50,210 bases of DNA from JBBKWH01 sp037968855 (lineage in GTDB: Bacteria; Pseudomonadota; Gammaproteobacteria; Pseudomonadales; Moraxellaceae). Position 1 is the first letter of the stretch. The number at the start of each line of letters is the position of its first letter. The notes beneath the pieces were generated by a model that saw only the letters and a program-made list of their open reading frames with translations, searched no databases and had not been told where the DNA came from. The translations under genes were made by a program, and so were the position numbers. Positions 41,464 to 49,262 of the stretch are shown piece by piece. The DNA is taken from assembly GCA_037968855.1 (NCBI GenBank), contig JBBKWH010000117.1:1-50210 (forward strand), in the 5' to 3' direction.

Positions 41464-41967
41464 TCAAGTCCCCAGTACGTTAGCAGCAGGCGCAAGCATC
41501 CCACTGGCATACCAAGTGATTGCATCAAAGCAAGGACATAGCTTGATATATTCGTTTGGCGTGATCTTGCCATCACCATTTTTATCAGGGCTAAAATCAC
41601 GATGGCCACACACACGGGCGGCAGGGTATTGTGCCTTTAATCGTGTCACCAAGGCGCTCAGTGCTGACCATTGCGCAGGGGTAAACTTATTAGTACCAAT
41701 CATGCAAATACCGAGTGATCCGGTATTGTGACCAGCCACGTGCGCGCCAATTTCATCTTGTGATCGGCCCGTCTCAACCGTGCCATCCAGCTTGATCACA
41801 AAGTGATAGCCCACGTGTTTAAGATGCGGATTAAACTGTGTAACAAACGCAGACATCCGCTTAAAGCCGCGCTGTTTGTGCCAACCGTCCAAATCTTTAA
41901 TACCAAACGGCTTGCCGTTTGGTGTGGCCGCACAATGAACGACAATATTACTAATCACTTTAGGCAT
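41464..41967 (-). CDS. N-acetylmuramoyl-L-alanine amidase (endolysin)
   Basis: 167 residues from ATG 41965-41967 with GAGGTGAT upstream. Amidase_2 fold: IVVHCAATPNGKPF (first zinc His), HVGYHFVIKLDGTVETGR, IGAHVAGHNTGSLGICMIG and VCGHRDFSPDKNGDGKITP, with final His and Asp region and the closing KLCPCF. Cuts the peptide-glycan bond for lysis. No signal peptide, so a holin must release it. It is first in the lysis-packaging operon from late site A. Confidence 0.93.
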   Translation of the reverse strand: MPKVISNIVVHCAATPNGKPFGIKDLDGWHKQRGFKRMSAFVTQFNPHLKHVGYHFVIKLDGTVETGRSQDEIGAHVAGHNTGSLGICMIGTNKFTPAQWSALSALVTRLKAQYPAARVCGHRDFSPDKNGDGKITPNEYIKLCPCFDAITWYASGMLAPAANVLGT

Positions 41968-42050
41968 TGCTATCACCTCAGAATTGTTTACATGGCACAC
42001 CTCCCAACAGGTCGATTGATGCCAAAGAATTGGTTAATCCATGAGGTTTT

Positions 42051-42094
42051 AGCGTAGGCGGGTAGCAGTCAAATAATCAGACGGAACGGCTTCC
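42051..42094 (-). promoter_or_regulatory. Candidate late-promoter site A (lysis-packaging operon)
   Basis: GGAAGCCGTTCC (42083-42094, minus reading) is followed by GTCTGATTAT. TACGCT (42051-42056) is at the common offset with AAAACC continuing. It is just downstream of the activator gene and its terminator, as Mu's Plys follows gene C. Confidence 0.7.
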
Positions 42095-42105
42095 TTTCAC
42101 CCAAT

Positions 42106-42129
42106 AAAAAGCCCGCAATCAATGCGGGC
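42106..42129 (-). terminator. Terminator after the activator gene
   Basis: GCCCGCA (42111-42117) pairs with TGCGGGC (42123-42129). On the minus strand five T follow. It isolates early/middle from late transcription. Confidence 0.85.
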
Positions 42130-42147
42130 GTCTAGGGAGTGGCCATC

Positions 42148-42546
42148 TCAAAATAGCCCCAACTGTCTATCATCCATCACACGTTCCTGCGTACCAGAAT
42201 TCTTAATTTTTCTAACCCACCGCTCAGACATCTTGTATTTAAACGCCAGTTCGGTGGTACTCAGCGTCTTTGCATCAGCACGGATTTTTTCGTCTCGGAT
42301 TGCTTGCAGATAATGCGATGCGCGGGGCAGATAAATTGTATCGCCGCTATAATATCTGCACAGCGCAATCCCATGATCCAACCCGATCAACCGTGCAATC
42401 TCATGCGTTGGATTCATCATCCGAAGCGGTGGAATATGAAACGACGTACCACCATAACGATTGACTAACGCCATGGCGCTATCAATATCCGTTAGATCAA
42501 CGATGGTTTTTAACGTCATCGGCAACTGATCAATCAAGTTGTTCAC
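42148..42546 (-). CDS. Mor/C-family late transcription activator
   Basis: 132 residues matching the Mu Mor/C activator family. An N-terminal dimer part (LPMTLKTIVDLTDI, ALVNRYGGTSFHIPP, YYSGDTIYLPRASHYLQAIR) precedes a C-terminal helix-turn-helix (LSTTELAFKYKMSERWVRKI). Such proteins bind dyad sites and recruit RNA polymerase to promoters lacking a -35. Its place just before the lysis operon is that of Mu C. I propose it binds GGAA-N4-TTCC sites. No second family member is present. Confidence 0.88.
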   Translation of the reverse strand: MNNLIDQLPMTLKTIVDLTDIDSAMALVNRYGGTSFHIPPLRMMNPTHEIARLIGLDHGIALCRYYSGDTIYLPRASHYLQAIRDEKIRADAKTLSTTELAFKYKMSERWVRKIKNSGTQERVMDDRQLGLF

Positions 42547-42955
42547 GCTTAGCCCTCCGTGCCTTGTCTTTTTCTAACGCGGCGACAATGCGCCACAGCT
42601 CATCACCCGTGCAAAACTCGACGGCGTCTTTACCAAACATTTTCTTTGCACACCCGTGGGCGTAATTCCAATGACGGCCCGCATCAGCCAGCAAGGCTTC
42701 AATCTTTTTAACCAGCGACACCTTGTCGCGCTGGGGTGTGTTGGGGTGACGGCCCACGTCTTTTTTGGTCTTTTGCACAAAGCCTTGTGACTCCATCCGG
42801 CGCAATACAGCCACAAGGCCATCGTCAGTGGCATCGGCTGCCGACCGCACACCACAGGCGCTTTCTAGCAGGTCGCGGTAGGTGTCATCATCAAGGCCCA
42901 AGTGTTTTTTGCCCATGTGAATGGCGGCAAGGCGGGCGCGGCGTTTAGGGGTCAT
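42530..42955 (-). CDS. GemA-like regulatory protein (Mu gp16, DUF1018)
   Basis: 141 residues. KRRARLAAIHMGKKHLGLDD, DTYRDLLESACGVRSA and the C-terminal GRHWNYAHGCAKKMFG are clear signs of the DUF1018/GemA family. In Mu, gemA-mor influences host gene expression and DNA supercoiling. It overlaps the activator gene by 17 bp. Confidence 0.87.
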   Translation of the reverse strand: MTPKRRARLAAIHMGKKHLGLDDDTYRDLLESACGVRSAADATDDGLVAVLRRMESQGFVQKTKKDVGRHPNTPQRDKVSLVKKIEALLADAGRHWNYAHGCAKKMFGKDAVEFCTGDELWRIVAALEKDKARRAKREQLD

Positions 42956-42978
42956 ACATCATCCTTACGATTGCCAGT

Positions 42979-43003
42979 TGGCGTAGGGTGCGCCATGCGC
43001 ACC
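42979..43003. repeat. REP-like palindrome in the GemA-HU spacer
   Basis: GGTGCGCCATGCGCACC type palindrome preceded by GCGTAG lies in the 117-bp gap before the GemA gene. It resembles repeats scattered in many proteobacterial chromosomes. A second GC-rich tract follows at about 43029-43065. No solid gene is seen in 42956-43072. Confidence 0.5.
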
Positions 43004-43072
43004 GGTGTTTGGCTGCTCATCAGTACCCAACAACCACGCTGGGCAGACGGCGGGACGTACCCACCGTTTCGC

Positions 43073-43348
43073 TTATGCTTTTACAGCGTCAATCAACGCC
43101 TTACCGGCTTTAAACGCGACGGCTTTGCTTGCTGCAATTTGGATTGCCGCACCCGTACTAGGATTACGGCCAGTACGGGCAGGGCGGTCTTTAACGCTAA
43201 AAGTGCCAAAGCCAATCAACTTGACGTCACCACCATTGGCGAGGGTATCAATCACACCCGTTTCAAAGGCTTGCAGTGCAGCAGTGGCTTGGGCTTTGTT
43301 CAGACCGGCTTGCTCGGCAATACGGTTGATCAGGTCAGTTTTGTTCAT
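43073..43348 (-). CDS. HU/IHF-family DNA-binding protein
   Basis: 91 residues from ATG 43346-43348. MNKTDLINRIAEQAGLNKAQ starts the family fold. VKLIGFGTFSVKDRPARTGR and NPSTGAAIQIAASKAVAFKA contain the beta-arm and its tip Pro (RNP). Mu transposition needs host HU and IHF, so a phage copy could support the transpososome or packaging. The frame is open to 43477, but the start is fixed by homology. Confidence 0.92.
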   Translation of the reverse strand: MNKTDLINRIAEQAGLNKAQATAALQAFETGVIDTLANGGDVKLIGFGTFSVKDRPARTGRNPSTGAAIQIAASKAVAFKAGKALIDAVKA

Positions 43349-43352
43349 GGTG

Positions 43353-43520
43353 TTACTCCGTGGTTGTGCCGTTTTCGGCGGTAAACTGTTGGTCATATGC
43401 GGCTTGCAAAGCGTCGCTATCACAACCAAACAGGGTGGTGGTGTAGTAGTGAGCATCGGGATACTCAATACCGTCATTAATCAAATCATTAAGGTGATTC
43501 AGGGCGGCATTCATGGTCAT
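43353..43520 (-). CDS. Short gene between HU and Gam
   Basis: A 55-residue frame from ATG 43518-43520, which overlaps the Gam gene stop (ATGA); its stop (43353-43355) is 4 bp from the HU start. It reads MTMNAALNHLNDLINDG then IEYPDAHYYTTTLFGC and DALQAAYDQQFTAE. Perfect packing between neighbours supports it as real. Function unknown; probably helical. Confidence 0.65.
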   Translation of the reverse strand: MTMNAALNHLNDLINDGIEYPDAHYYTTTLFGCDSDALQAAYDQQFTAENGTTTE

Positions 43521-44008
43521 GCCGCCGGATTCACTTTGGCCAACTCAAAGCCAAAGCTATTGCGACTGGTGAGGCTTGCGCCAATCTCAGCAATCACCGA
43601 TCCATCAAGTTGCTTTATCGCGTCTTTGTCACATTCTTCTTTGATCCGAATGCAGTGATCCAAACCGCGTTGGCGCAGTTGTTCCAAGGTAAACAACGGA
43701 TCAGGAATCGACACCGATGTAGACAAGCGATAACCGACTGATCCATACACCAACTTCTTAGTTTTGATGTGTATAAACTCATCTTTGCGATAATCACAAA
43801 ACTCTTTAATCGACAGTTCTAACGCCTTGATCTCATCAGCCATCGGCTTGATCCGTTCTTTGCCGTCTTGCTTGATCTGATCCACCAGTTCATTGCAAGC
43901 GGCTTGCTCAAGCTCAACACCGCGCTGCAAATCAGCAATGCTTGCCAGTGCTGCATCTACGGCTTCCCAGCTTTTAAGCTGTGGTTCAGCCATCCGTTTA
44001 CGTACCAT
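43517..44008 (-). CDS. Host-nuclease inhibitor Gam (Mu gp10-like)
   Basis: 163 residues from ATG 44006-44008 with GGGAGC upstream. The long helical pair (IADLQRGVELEQAACNELVD and IKPMADEIKALELSIKEFCD) and KKLVYGSVGYRLSTSVSIPD, then LEQLRQRGLDHCIRIKEECD match Mu Gam in order. Gam binds DNA ends like Ku and blocks exonuclease attack on phage DNA. Confidence 0.87.
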   Translation of the reverse strand: MVRKRMAEPQLKSWEAVDAALASIADLQRGVELEQAACNELVDQIKQDGKERIKPMADEIKALELSIKEFCDYRKDEFIHIKTKKLVYGSVGYRLSTSVSIPDPLFTLEQLRQRGLDHCIRIKEECDKDAIKQLDGSVIAEIGASLTSRNSFGFELAKVNPAA

Positions 44009-44010
44009 TT

Positions 44011-44478
44011 TTATTGCTCCCAGCGTGGTTTGTCTGACCCAGCAACGGGCCGTGGTTTAGTCGTGGCCACCGCCGGAAGTGCTTCCGGCACTGTGGTTTT
44101 TTCAGGTGGCTTATAGGCAGCAATCACCGCAGTGATCCAACCGTGTCCAGCCAGCGGCAATTGCAACTTGCCGCTATCGCGTTGCTTATAGGCTTCATCA
44201 ACCGCGTACTGCCACGCCTCAAGCGGGGCAGAGGTTTGACGGCCTTGGTAGGGCAAGCTGCCTTGCTCAATCAAGTCCATCACCTCAGTTGCCAGCTTGT
44301 TCCAGCGGTCTGGCGACATATCCCGCGTGGCAGGCTTGTGCAAATCGACATAACGCAGCACCAGCAAGCCAATTGGTGTGCGAGTTAAAAGGCGCATTAA
44401 GGTCTGGCGGGTTTGTTCGGCTTCAACAAACAACAGCACGTCGCCAGTGGCGGCACATTTTGGGCAGCGTAGTTTCAT
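44011..44478 (-). CDS. Zinc-finger-containing early protein
   Basis: 155 residues. MKLRCPKCAATGDV gives a Cys pair, but the second Cys pair of a zinc ribbon is missing. The middle is helical, and the C terminus is Pro/Lys-rich. No family recognised. It overlaps the gene upstream by 4 bp. Confidence 0.6.
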   Translation of the reverse strand: MKLRCPKCAATGDVLLFVEAEQTRQTLMRLLTRTPIGLLVLRYVDLHKPATRDMSPDRWNKLATEVMDLIEQGSLPYQGRQTSAPLEAWQYAVDEAYKQRDSGKLQLPLAGHGWITAVIAAYKPPEKTTVPEALPAVATTKPRPVAGSDKPRWEQ

Positions 44479-44807
44479 GATTGCCCCCGCTCTGGGTTAT
44501 GCACACACCCTTGGCACGTGCGGTAATGGCGCATCGCGCTAGGGTTCTGGACTGGCGGCTGACCAAGGCAGTGGCTATGGCAGTCTGTCGGCGTGATCCG
44601 CTCACTTGTATGCAAACATTCCCAACCCGCAAACCGAGCAATAACGCGGTCATAAATCAGGCTGGGATTGCCCTTGTATTTGTCAGCCAGCGTTAGACTG
44701 ATCGCAGTACGCGACACATCTAACGCCACAGCCACGGCCTGAATGCTGCCAAAGTCCTCAACCGCCTGTTGCAGCAAGGGCATGGCCTTAGCCTTTTTGT
44801 CTGGCAT
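44475..44807 (-). CDS. Small helix-turn-helix early protein with Cys cluster
   Basis: 110 residues from ATG 44805-44807 with GGAGG upstream. FGSIQAVAVALDVSRTAISL is a helix-turn-helix. The C terminus holds Cys/His (ERITPTDCHSHC, CQGCVHNPE), perhaps a zinc site. Likely DNA-binding regulator. The frame runs to 44894 without start evidence. Confidence 0.65.
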   Translation of the reverse strand: MPDKKAKAMPLLQQAVEDFGSIQAVAVALDVSRTAISLTLADKYKGNPSLIYDRVIARFAGWECLHTSERITPTDCHSHCLGQPPVQNPSAMRHYRTCQGCVHNPERGQS

Positions 44808-45120
44808 GATCAGCCCTCCGCCACATGGCCGACAGCAGTAGTGCAGCCACAACAATTGGGGCCAAAGCCAATGGCCAACCGACCGCAACCACAAAGCTGA
44901 TCAGCAGAAAAAGCACCGACCAGCAAATACGCACAAATTGCCGCATGTTCTGATCTTGCAACTGTGCAAGCGCAATACGGGTTTGCTCTAACTGACCGAT
45001 TAACTGTGATTTTTCGCTCTGTGTGCGATACAGGTGCATCGACAGATTGACCACGTTTTGCTGCTCACGTTGAAAGTCAGCCAGAATCGCGTTCACAGAT
45101 TGCTCATTTCGTTGACACAT
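44788..45120 (-). CDS. Coiled-coil membrane protein
   Basis: 110 residues. A coiled coil (about 10-58) precedes one or two hydrophobic helices (ICWSVLFLLISFVVAVGWPL and ALAPIVVAALLLSAMW). No family recognised. Early position; possible superinfection-exclusion or replication anchor. Confidence 0.6.
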   Translation of the reverse strand: MCQRNEQSVNAILADFQREQQNVVNLSMHLYRTQSEKSQLIGQLEQTRIALAQLQDQNMRQFVRICWSVLFLLISFVVAVGWPLALAPIVVAALLLSAMWRRADHARQKG

Positions 45121-45781
45121 GATTCACCTCCAGCCCGTCGCGCTCGTTTTCGTCATCTGGGCATTCTTGATAAATAATTGCGCCAATGTTTGGGTCAAAA
45201 ACACGGCGTGTTCGTTGAATCTGTGGTGGTTTTGGGCCGGTGTTGTGAGTAGGCAATAAACGATATTTGGCCTGACGCACACCGCACTTATGCTGTTCAA
45301 CCAGAGCCAAATAACCGGCCCGATACAACAACTTGAGGTAAGTGTTAGCGGTTTCTTCAGACACCGTGACATCACCCGCAGACGCAAATGCAGCCAGCGA
45401 ACGAGGCGTGACAACTGGCATACCAATCCGCAAAGCACGCCACATCGCCTCATTTTTTGTGCTGCCATCGACCACTAACTTCCCTGTCCGATTGACCCGT
45501 GGTGCGCTATTGCCAACATCCTTGATCAGCATGTAGTGATAGGTGGCTTGCATCTGCACAGGTGCAATCAGCGCATCAGCAGTGCTAAACGGCACTTCAT
45601 AGCTTTTTTCACAAAAGCCCGCCCGTTCCAGTCCGCGCAAATAATCCCGTGCAGCATCCAACTTCATACCTGCCGCAGCCCGCACCATTTCCAGCGTAAA
45701 ATCATTAGCATTAGCCCGTATCGCATCCCACATGCGTTGTCGCGGCGTACGCAAATCCATTGCTTCCAAAGTAGCCATCAT
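45104..45781 (-). CDS. Early protein with two winged-helix-like domains
   Basis: 225 residues. First domain: RQRMWDAIRANANDFTLEMV and AGMKLDAARDYLRGLERAG. Second domain, near 105-165: NEAMWRALRIGMPVVTPRSL and VSEETANTYLKLLYRAGYLA. The C terminus is acidic. It follows MuB directly. A DNA-binding regulator seems probable. Confidence 0.65.
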   Translation of the reverse strand: MMATLEAMDLRTPRQRMWDAIRANANDFTLEMVRAAAGMKLDAARDYLRGLERAGFCEKSYEVPFSTADALIAPVQMQATYHYMLIKDVGNSAPRVNRTGKLVVDGSTKNEAMWRALRIGMPVVTPRSLAAFASAGDVTVSEETANTYLKLLYRAGYLALVEQHKCGVRQAKYRLLPTHNTGPKPPQIQRTRRVFDPNIGAIIYQECPDDENERDGLEVNHVSTK

Positions 45782-45794
45782 GTCGATCCTCTAA

Positions 45795-46559
45795 TTAAAA
45801 CGTCCGTGGTTTAGGGCTTTCGCCAGTCACAAAGCCATCCGGCAGCAACATCCGCATCCGGCCTGTATCCACATAGTCCCAACCCTCGGACAAGGCATAT
45901 TCATGCAGCATTTCAAGGTTCGATGACACACGACGGGTCGAGCCTTTAACCGATGCAACCAGCAGCTCAAGTACGTCATCCGCCACCTTGATTTGAGGGG
46001 CATACACCGAAACCAATAACGCAGCATCTTCAATAGAGGCGGGTAGTGCAGGCTGCCAAGTCGAAACACGGCTATGAAACCGCTCCCATTTTTCCAGCTT
46101 GGTCGGAAGTCGTTCCTCACCAATGCACAAAATCACCCCTTGGCTACCCTCATAGATGTCCCGTACCAGTTCGACTTTTCCGCCAGTCACCAAAAAATCA
46201 AACTCATCAATAATCAGCGGCTTGCCAGATTTCGCCAATTCACCGGCCACCTGATCCAACATCTCAGACAAGGTCGGTGCAGCAACAATCGCCATCTCGC
46301 GCAAAATGGCTTGCAAAAACGCTTTACGGGTATAAACCGACTTTGCTTGCACGTAATACGCGCCAGTTTTGTTGGCCACATACAACGCAGCAATCGACTT
46401 ACCCAAACCGCTAGGGCCATAAAACGCAGCAATACCGGCAGCCAAGGCATGACGTTTTTCAGTCCGTGTAATCGCTTGATAGCACTGCGCAACATTGGCA
46501 ATTTGTGCAATCCCGCCTTGTGGCGCGGCATTGACAATCTTTTTTTGATCGTTCAACAT
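45795..46559 (-). CDS. Transposition target ATPase, MuB-like
   Basis: 254 residues of AAA+ type. Walker A GPSGLGKS (about 49-56), Walker B LIIDEFDFL (about 117-125), sensor ILCIGEERL and arginine-finger region FHSRV. MuB forms filaments on target DNA, attracts the transpososome and gives target immunity. Shorter N terminus than Mu B (312), lacking most of the HTH part. Follows A by 55 bp. Confidence 0.88.
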   Translation of the reverse strand: MLNDQKKIVNAAPQGGIAQIANVAQCYQAITRTEKRHALAAGIAAFYGPSGLGKSIAALYVANKTGAYYVQAKSVYTRKAFLQAILREMAIVAAPTLSEMLDQVAGELAKSGKPLIIDEFDFLVTGGKVELVRDIYEGSQGVILCIGEERLPTKLEKWERFHSRVSTWQPALPASIEDAALLVSVYAPQIKVADDVLELLVASVKGSTRRVSSNLEMLHEYALSEGWDYVDTGRMRMLLPDGFVTGESPKPRTF

Positions 46560-46614
46560 AAAAAAGCTCCTTCAGTTGCTTCAAAAAGAGTCAAATGGCT
46601 GTAACCATTCGCAC

Positions 46615-48798
46615 TCACTCTTTACCCAGCGTGCTTGCAACACGCTGGCGTAATTCAGGCCGATCCTCAGTCAATTCAGCAAACGTCTTTGACTGTGGAA
46701 ACATCGACCAAAATCTAAAATCATCGTCCTTAAGCTCAACACCTGCTTGACTCTGCGCATCCAAATCCATCCACCGTGCCAATTTTTGTGCAGGTGTCGA
46801 ACGCGTGGGTGCTGGTGCATCAACAGGCATAGGCTCAGCCTTGCGACCCGCAAAGTGCACAATGTTTGACGGCTGTTGAATACTGTTTAATTCTGCAAAA
46901 ACCGCATCTAAATCTGTTTGTTGGCGCACAGTCACCGGCACGCTTAGTCCTTCCAGATGCTCCAGCACCCGTTTCGGGTTCAGTTCATCCATCACCTCGG
47001 CCTGCTTAATCGCCAGACGACGATTTCGACCGTCCGCCCGTTTTTGCCTAGACTGTTCGATGACCGACAGCGGGAAATAACTGGTGCGGTTTGCATTCCA
47101 CTTCGCTGTTGCAACTAGCCGCCCGTCTGCATCACGCACCCACACATGCTCAGGGTCATTAATGTCATAGCCGACCTGCATCGCCTCGCCGTGATAAGGC
47201 TCAAGATCATGCGAAAAATACGTGTTACCAAATAGTTCAACCTCACCACGGCGCACAAAGCGCTCCTTATAAGGCCGGAACAAATCGACAGCCTCGTCCT
47301 CACTCACCCGATGAACCTCAGCACCCGAAGCCACCGCAGAATCCCATGCTTCCTGTGGCGATAAATGCCGTTTTTTCATCGTCGAACGGTCTAAAAACTT
47401 CGGCAAACTGCTATGCGGCTTATTGTTGTATTCATTCACCACTTCATTGGCATACACCAAAAACTCATCCCAACTGATCAGCAGCTTCGATGTGCCAACG
47501 GCCTTAATGTCTTTGCGTGTGACCTTAAACGCCTTCTGCTTTGCTTGAGCATCCATATCAGCGCCCATGTACGTCGGCAAACGCTTAGCAGCACGAACCC
47601 ACAGAGTCTGGTGGCTACGTTCAATAATCCCGCGTGCCTGCGAGTTGTAGGGCAAGCTATGGGTCATATCAGTTCCCAGACGCGCCATCAGACCGCGCCC
47701 TTGCGCTTTCATCATGTCGTTCTGATAGCCCGACCCGTTATCCACATAAAACAGTGCAGGAATCCCACAATGCGTTGCGCTTAAACGGATCGCATCCAAC
47801 ACAGCCCACCCAGACTCGGCCAGATCAACACTAAAGCCAACGACCCTGCGTGTAGCCACATCAATCACTGTGGTGATCTCAGGCCGAAACGGGCGACCGT
47901 GGTCAGGGTGCGACACTTCAGCATCAAAGCAATGGCCATCCGCCGTATACACATCCGTTGGCAACAACAGCGTGGTATCCCGACGCACAAAGCCCTGAAT
48001 ATTCTTCAACTCACGGCTACCCATCCGGCCTTTTTCACGCTCAACAGCGCCCACATGCTCATTGATGAAGCGATAGGCTTGGCTATAACTTGGGCAATCA
48101 ACACCTTTGGGAAGCACTTCCGGCAACAACTCAAGCACCACAACCAAACTCGGTTTTTGGGGCTGGCCCCACATCTTCAGCAACGCACCCGCCCAATCTG
48201 GAATCTTTGCCACACGTGGCTTAGGTGCTAACACCGCAATGGCCGACACACCCGCCGACTCAGCCGCAGCAACAGCACCCACCCACTCAAACAAAGACCG
48301 CCGACTAATCGACCGATCAGCCCCAGCCCGCGCATTGGCTAACAACACCAGCCCTTGAGTGGACTCAGGCAAAACACCTGCCGCAGCCTCAGCCACCACA
48401 GACTCAAGTGCCTTGGTCTTTTTCACACCGGCTCTAACCCGTTGCTCAACTTCACGCACCAGCACCAGACGCGCCTCGGCACACTGACGCTGCCAGTCGG
48501 CAAGGGCGCTGGTATTCACAGGCTGAGCCACTGCCACCTCATGCGTTGCAACAGGGCCAACAGGGGCAGGCAACGCAGGGGCAGCATCAACCGATTGTTT
48601 AATCAACTGAGACTGCACAGCCTGAGCCAGCGCAGTGGGTAGGGCGTATTCACGGCGCACACCACCTGCACCACGGCTAGGAACTTCAACAAAGTCCCAT
48701 GCTTCACGGCTGATTAACTTATCCAGCCCTCGGCGCGTTGTTGGTAAGCCGTCTATTTTGAGAACCAAAATATCGGCAATCGAGTAATGGTTTTTCAT
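46615..48798 (-). CDS. Transposase A (MuA-like DDE recombinase)
   Basis: 727 residues. The N-terminal winged domain (MKNHYSIADILVLKIDGLPT, RRGLDKLISREAW) binds the internal enhancer. Two HTH-like parts that bind the end sites follow. The catalytic core has D in TADGHCFDAE, D in FYVDNGSGYQND and E in GIIERSHQTLW. The beta-barrel and C-terminal region (from about 540) contacts B. Length near Mu A (663). No disruption seen. Confidence 0.95.
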   Translation of the reverse strand: MKNHYSIADILVLKIDGLPTTRRGLDKLISREAWDFVEVPSRGAGGVRREYALPTALAQAVQSQLIKQSVDAAPALPAPVGPVATHEVAVAQPVNTSALADWQRQCAEARLVLVREVEQRVRAGVKKTKALESVVAEAAAGVLPESTQGLVLLANARAGADRSISRRSLFEWVGAVAAAESAGVSAIAVLAPKPRVAKIPDWAGALLKMWGQPQKPSLVVVLELLPEVLPKGVDCPSYSQAYRFINEHVGAVEREKGRMGSRELKNIQGFVRRDTTLLLPTDVYTADGHCFDAEVSHPDHGRPFRPEITTVIDVATRRVVGFSVDLAESGWAVLDAIRLSATHCGIPALFYVDNGSGYQNDMMKAQGRGLMARLGTDMTHSLPYNSQARGIIERSHQTLWVRAAKRLPTYMGADMDAQAKQKAFKVTRKDIKAVGTSKLLISWDEFLVYANEVVNEYNNKPHSSLPKFLDRSTMKKRHLSPQEAWDSAVASGAEVHRVSEDEAVDLFRPYKERFVRRGEVELFGNTYFSHDLEPYHGEAMQVGYDINDPEHVWVRDADGRLVATAKWNANRTSYFPLSVIEQSRQKRADGRNRRLAIKQAEVMDELNPKRVLEHLEGLSVPVTVRQQTDLDAVFAELNSIQQPSNIVHFAGRKAEPMPVDAPAPTRSTPAQKLARWMDLDAQSQAGVELKDDDFRFWSMFPQSKTFAELTEDRPELRQRVASTLGKE

Positions 48799-48800
48799 TC

Positions 48801-49058
48801 TTATGCTGCTCTGGTATATTTATGAGCATATCGAGGGCAAATTCGATGACTATCTGGGGTCCAACGATCCGGCCACAGTTCGTAAAGTGGCACAGATAGG
48901 AACTCTGCAATTGCAATTTCACCGCTTTTTAATGGACGTGAAAGGGCATTGCGAACAGTCGATTCAGGTAGGCCGTTATCACGGGCAAGGTCAGATAAAG
49001 TCTTGCCACGCTTACGTACAGCAGCCTTTATGTCCTCTTTATGCCATGTTTTAGCCAT
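48801..49058 (-). CDS. Ner-like negative regulator
   Basis: 85 residues. MAKTWHKEDIKAAVRKRGKT, LSDLARDNGLPESTVRNALS and SVPLYELWPDRW match the Ner/Nlp winged-helix family. Ner lowers early transcription during lytic growth. It is the first gene after Pe, in the usual place. Confidence 0.9.
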   Translation of the reverse strand: MAKTWHKEDIKAAVRKRGKTLSDLARDNGLPESTVRNALSRPLKSGEIAIAEFLSVPLYELWPDRWTPDSHRICPRYAHKYTRAA

Positions 49059-49078
49059 TGCCAGCCTCCGTTAGATCA

Positions 49079-49102
49079 TCCAGCACCACGCTGGTTTTTT
49101 TT
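49079..49102 (+). terminator. Small hairpin with T8 in the early leader
   Basis: CCAGC (49080-49084) and GCTGG (49090-49094), then eight T (49095-49102). On the plus strand this could stop antisense transcripts before the repressor. Its five-bp stem is modest. Confidence 0.45.
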
Positions 49103-49134
49103 AGTGAATCGAATCCCGTTCGACCACTCTAACG

Positions 49135-49163
49135 AAGATAGTTCTTAATTTAAGAACTGTCAA
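49135..49163 (-). promoter_or_regulatory. Early promoter Pe
   Basis: On the minus strand TTGACA (49158-49163), 17-bp spacer, TATCTT (49135-49140). It drives ner-A-B. The spacer is filled by the operator palindrome at 49140-49158. Confidence 0.8.
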
Positions 49164-49187
49164 CAGTTCTCAATACAAATGAGAACT
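49140..49187. promoter_or_regulatory. Repressor/Ner operators
   Basis: AGTTCTTAA-T-TTAAGAACT (49140-49158) is a perfect palindrome. AGTTCTCA (49165-49172) and TGAGAACT (49180-49187) form a second dyad with the same half site. A third, looser pair GTTCT/AGAAC lies at 49267-49280 inside the repressor's first codons. They should bind the repressor and perhaps Ner. Confidence 0.7.
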
Positions 49188-49262
49188 TATTTTTGGCTGC
49201 TTTGATAAAACCTTTTACTTTCACATCCTTAGTAATAGGGAACTTGTTTTTAGGGGTTTGGC

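Noticed and set aside
42956..43072. A 23-codon frame before GemA
   Set aside because: Too short, built largely of the REP-like palindrome, and no clear ribosome-binding site.
19600..48125. Other GGAA-N4-TTCC copies (19607, 44075, 46105, 48113) as further activator sites, with near 2-kb spacing in the early region
   Set aside because: None is followed by GTCTGA or a -10 at the right distance, all lie inside genes, and the short motif may recur by chance.
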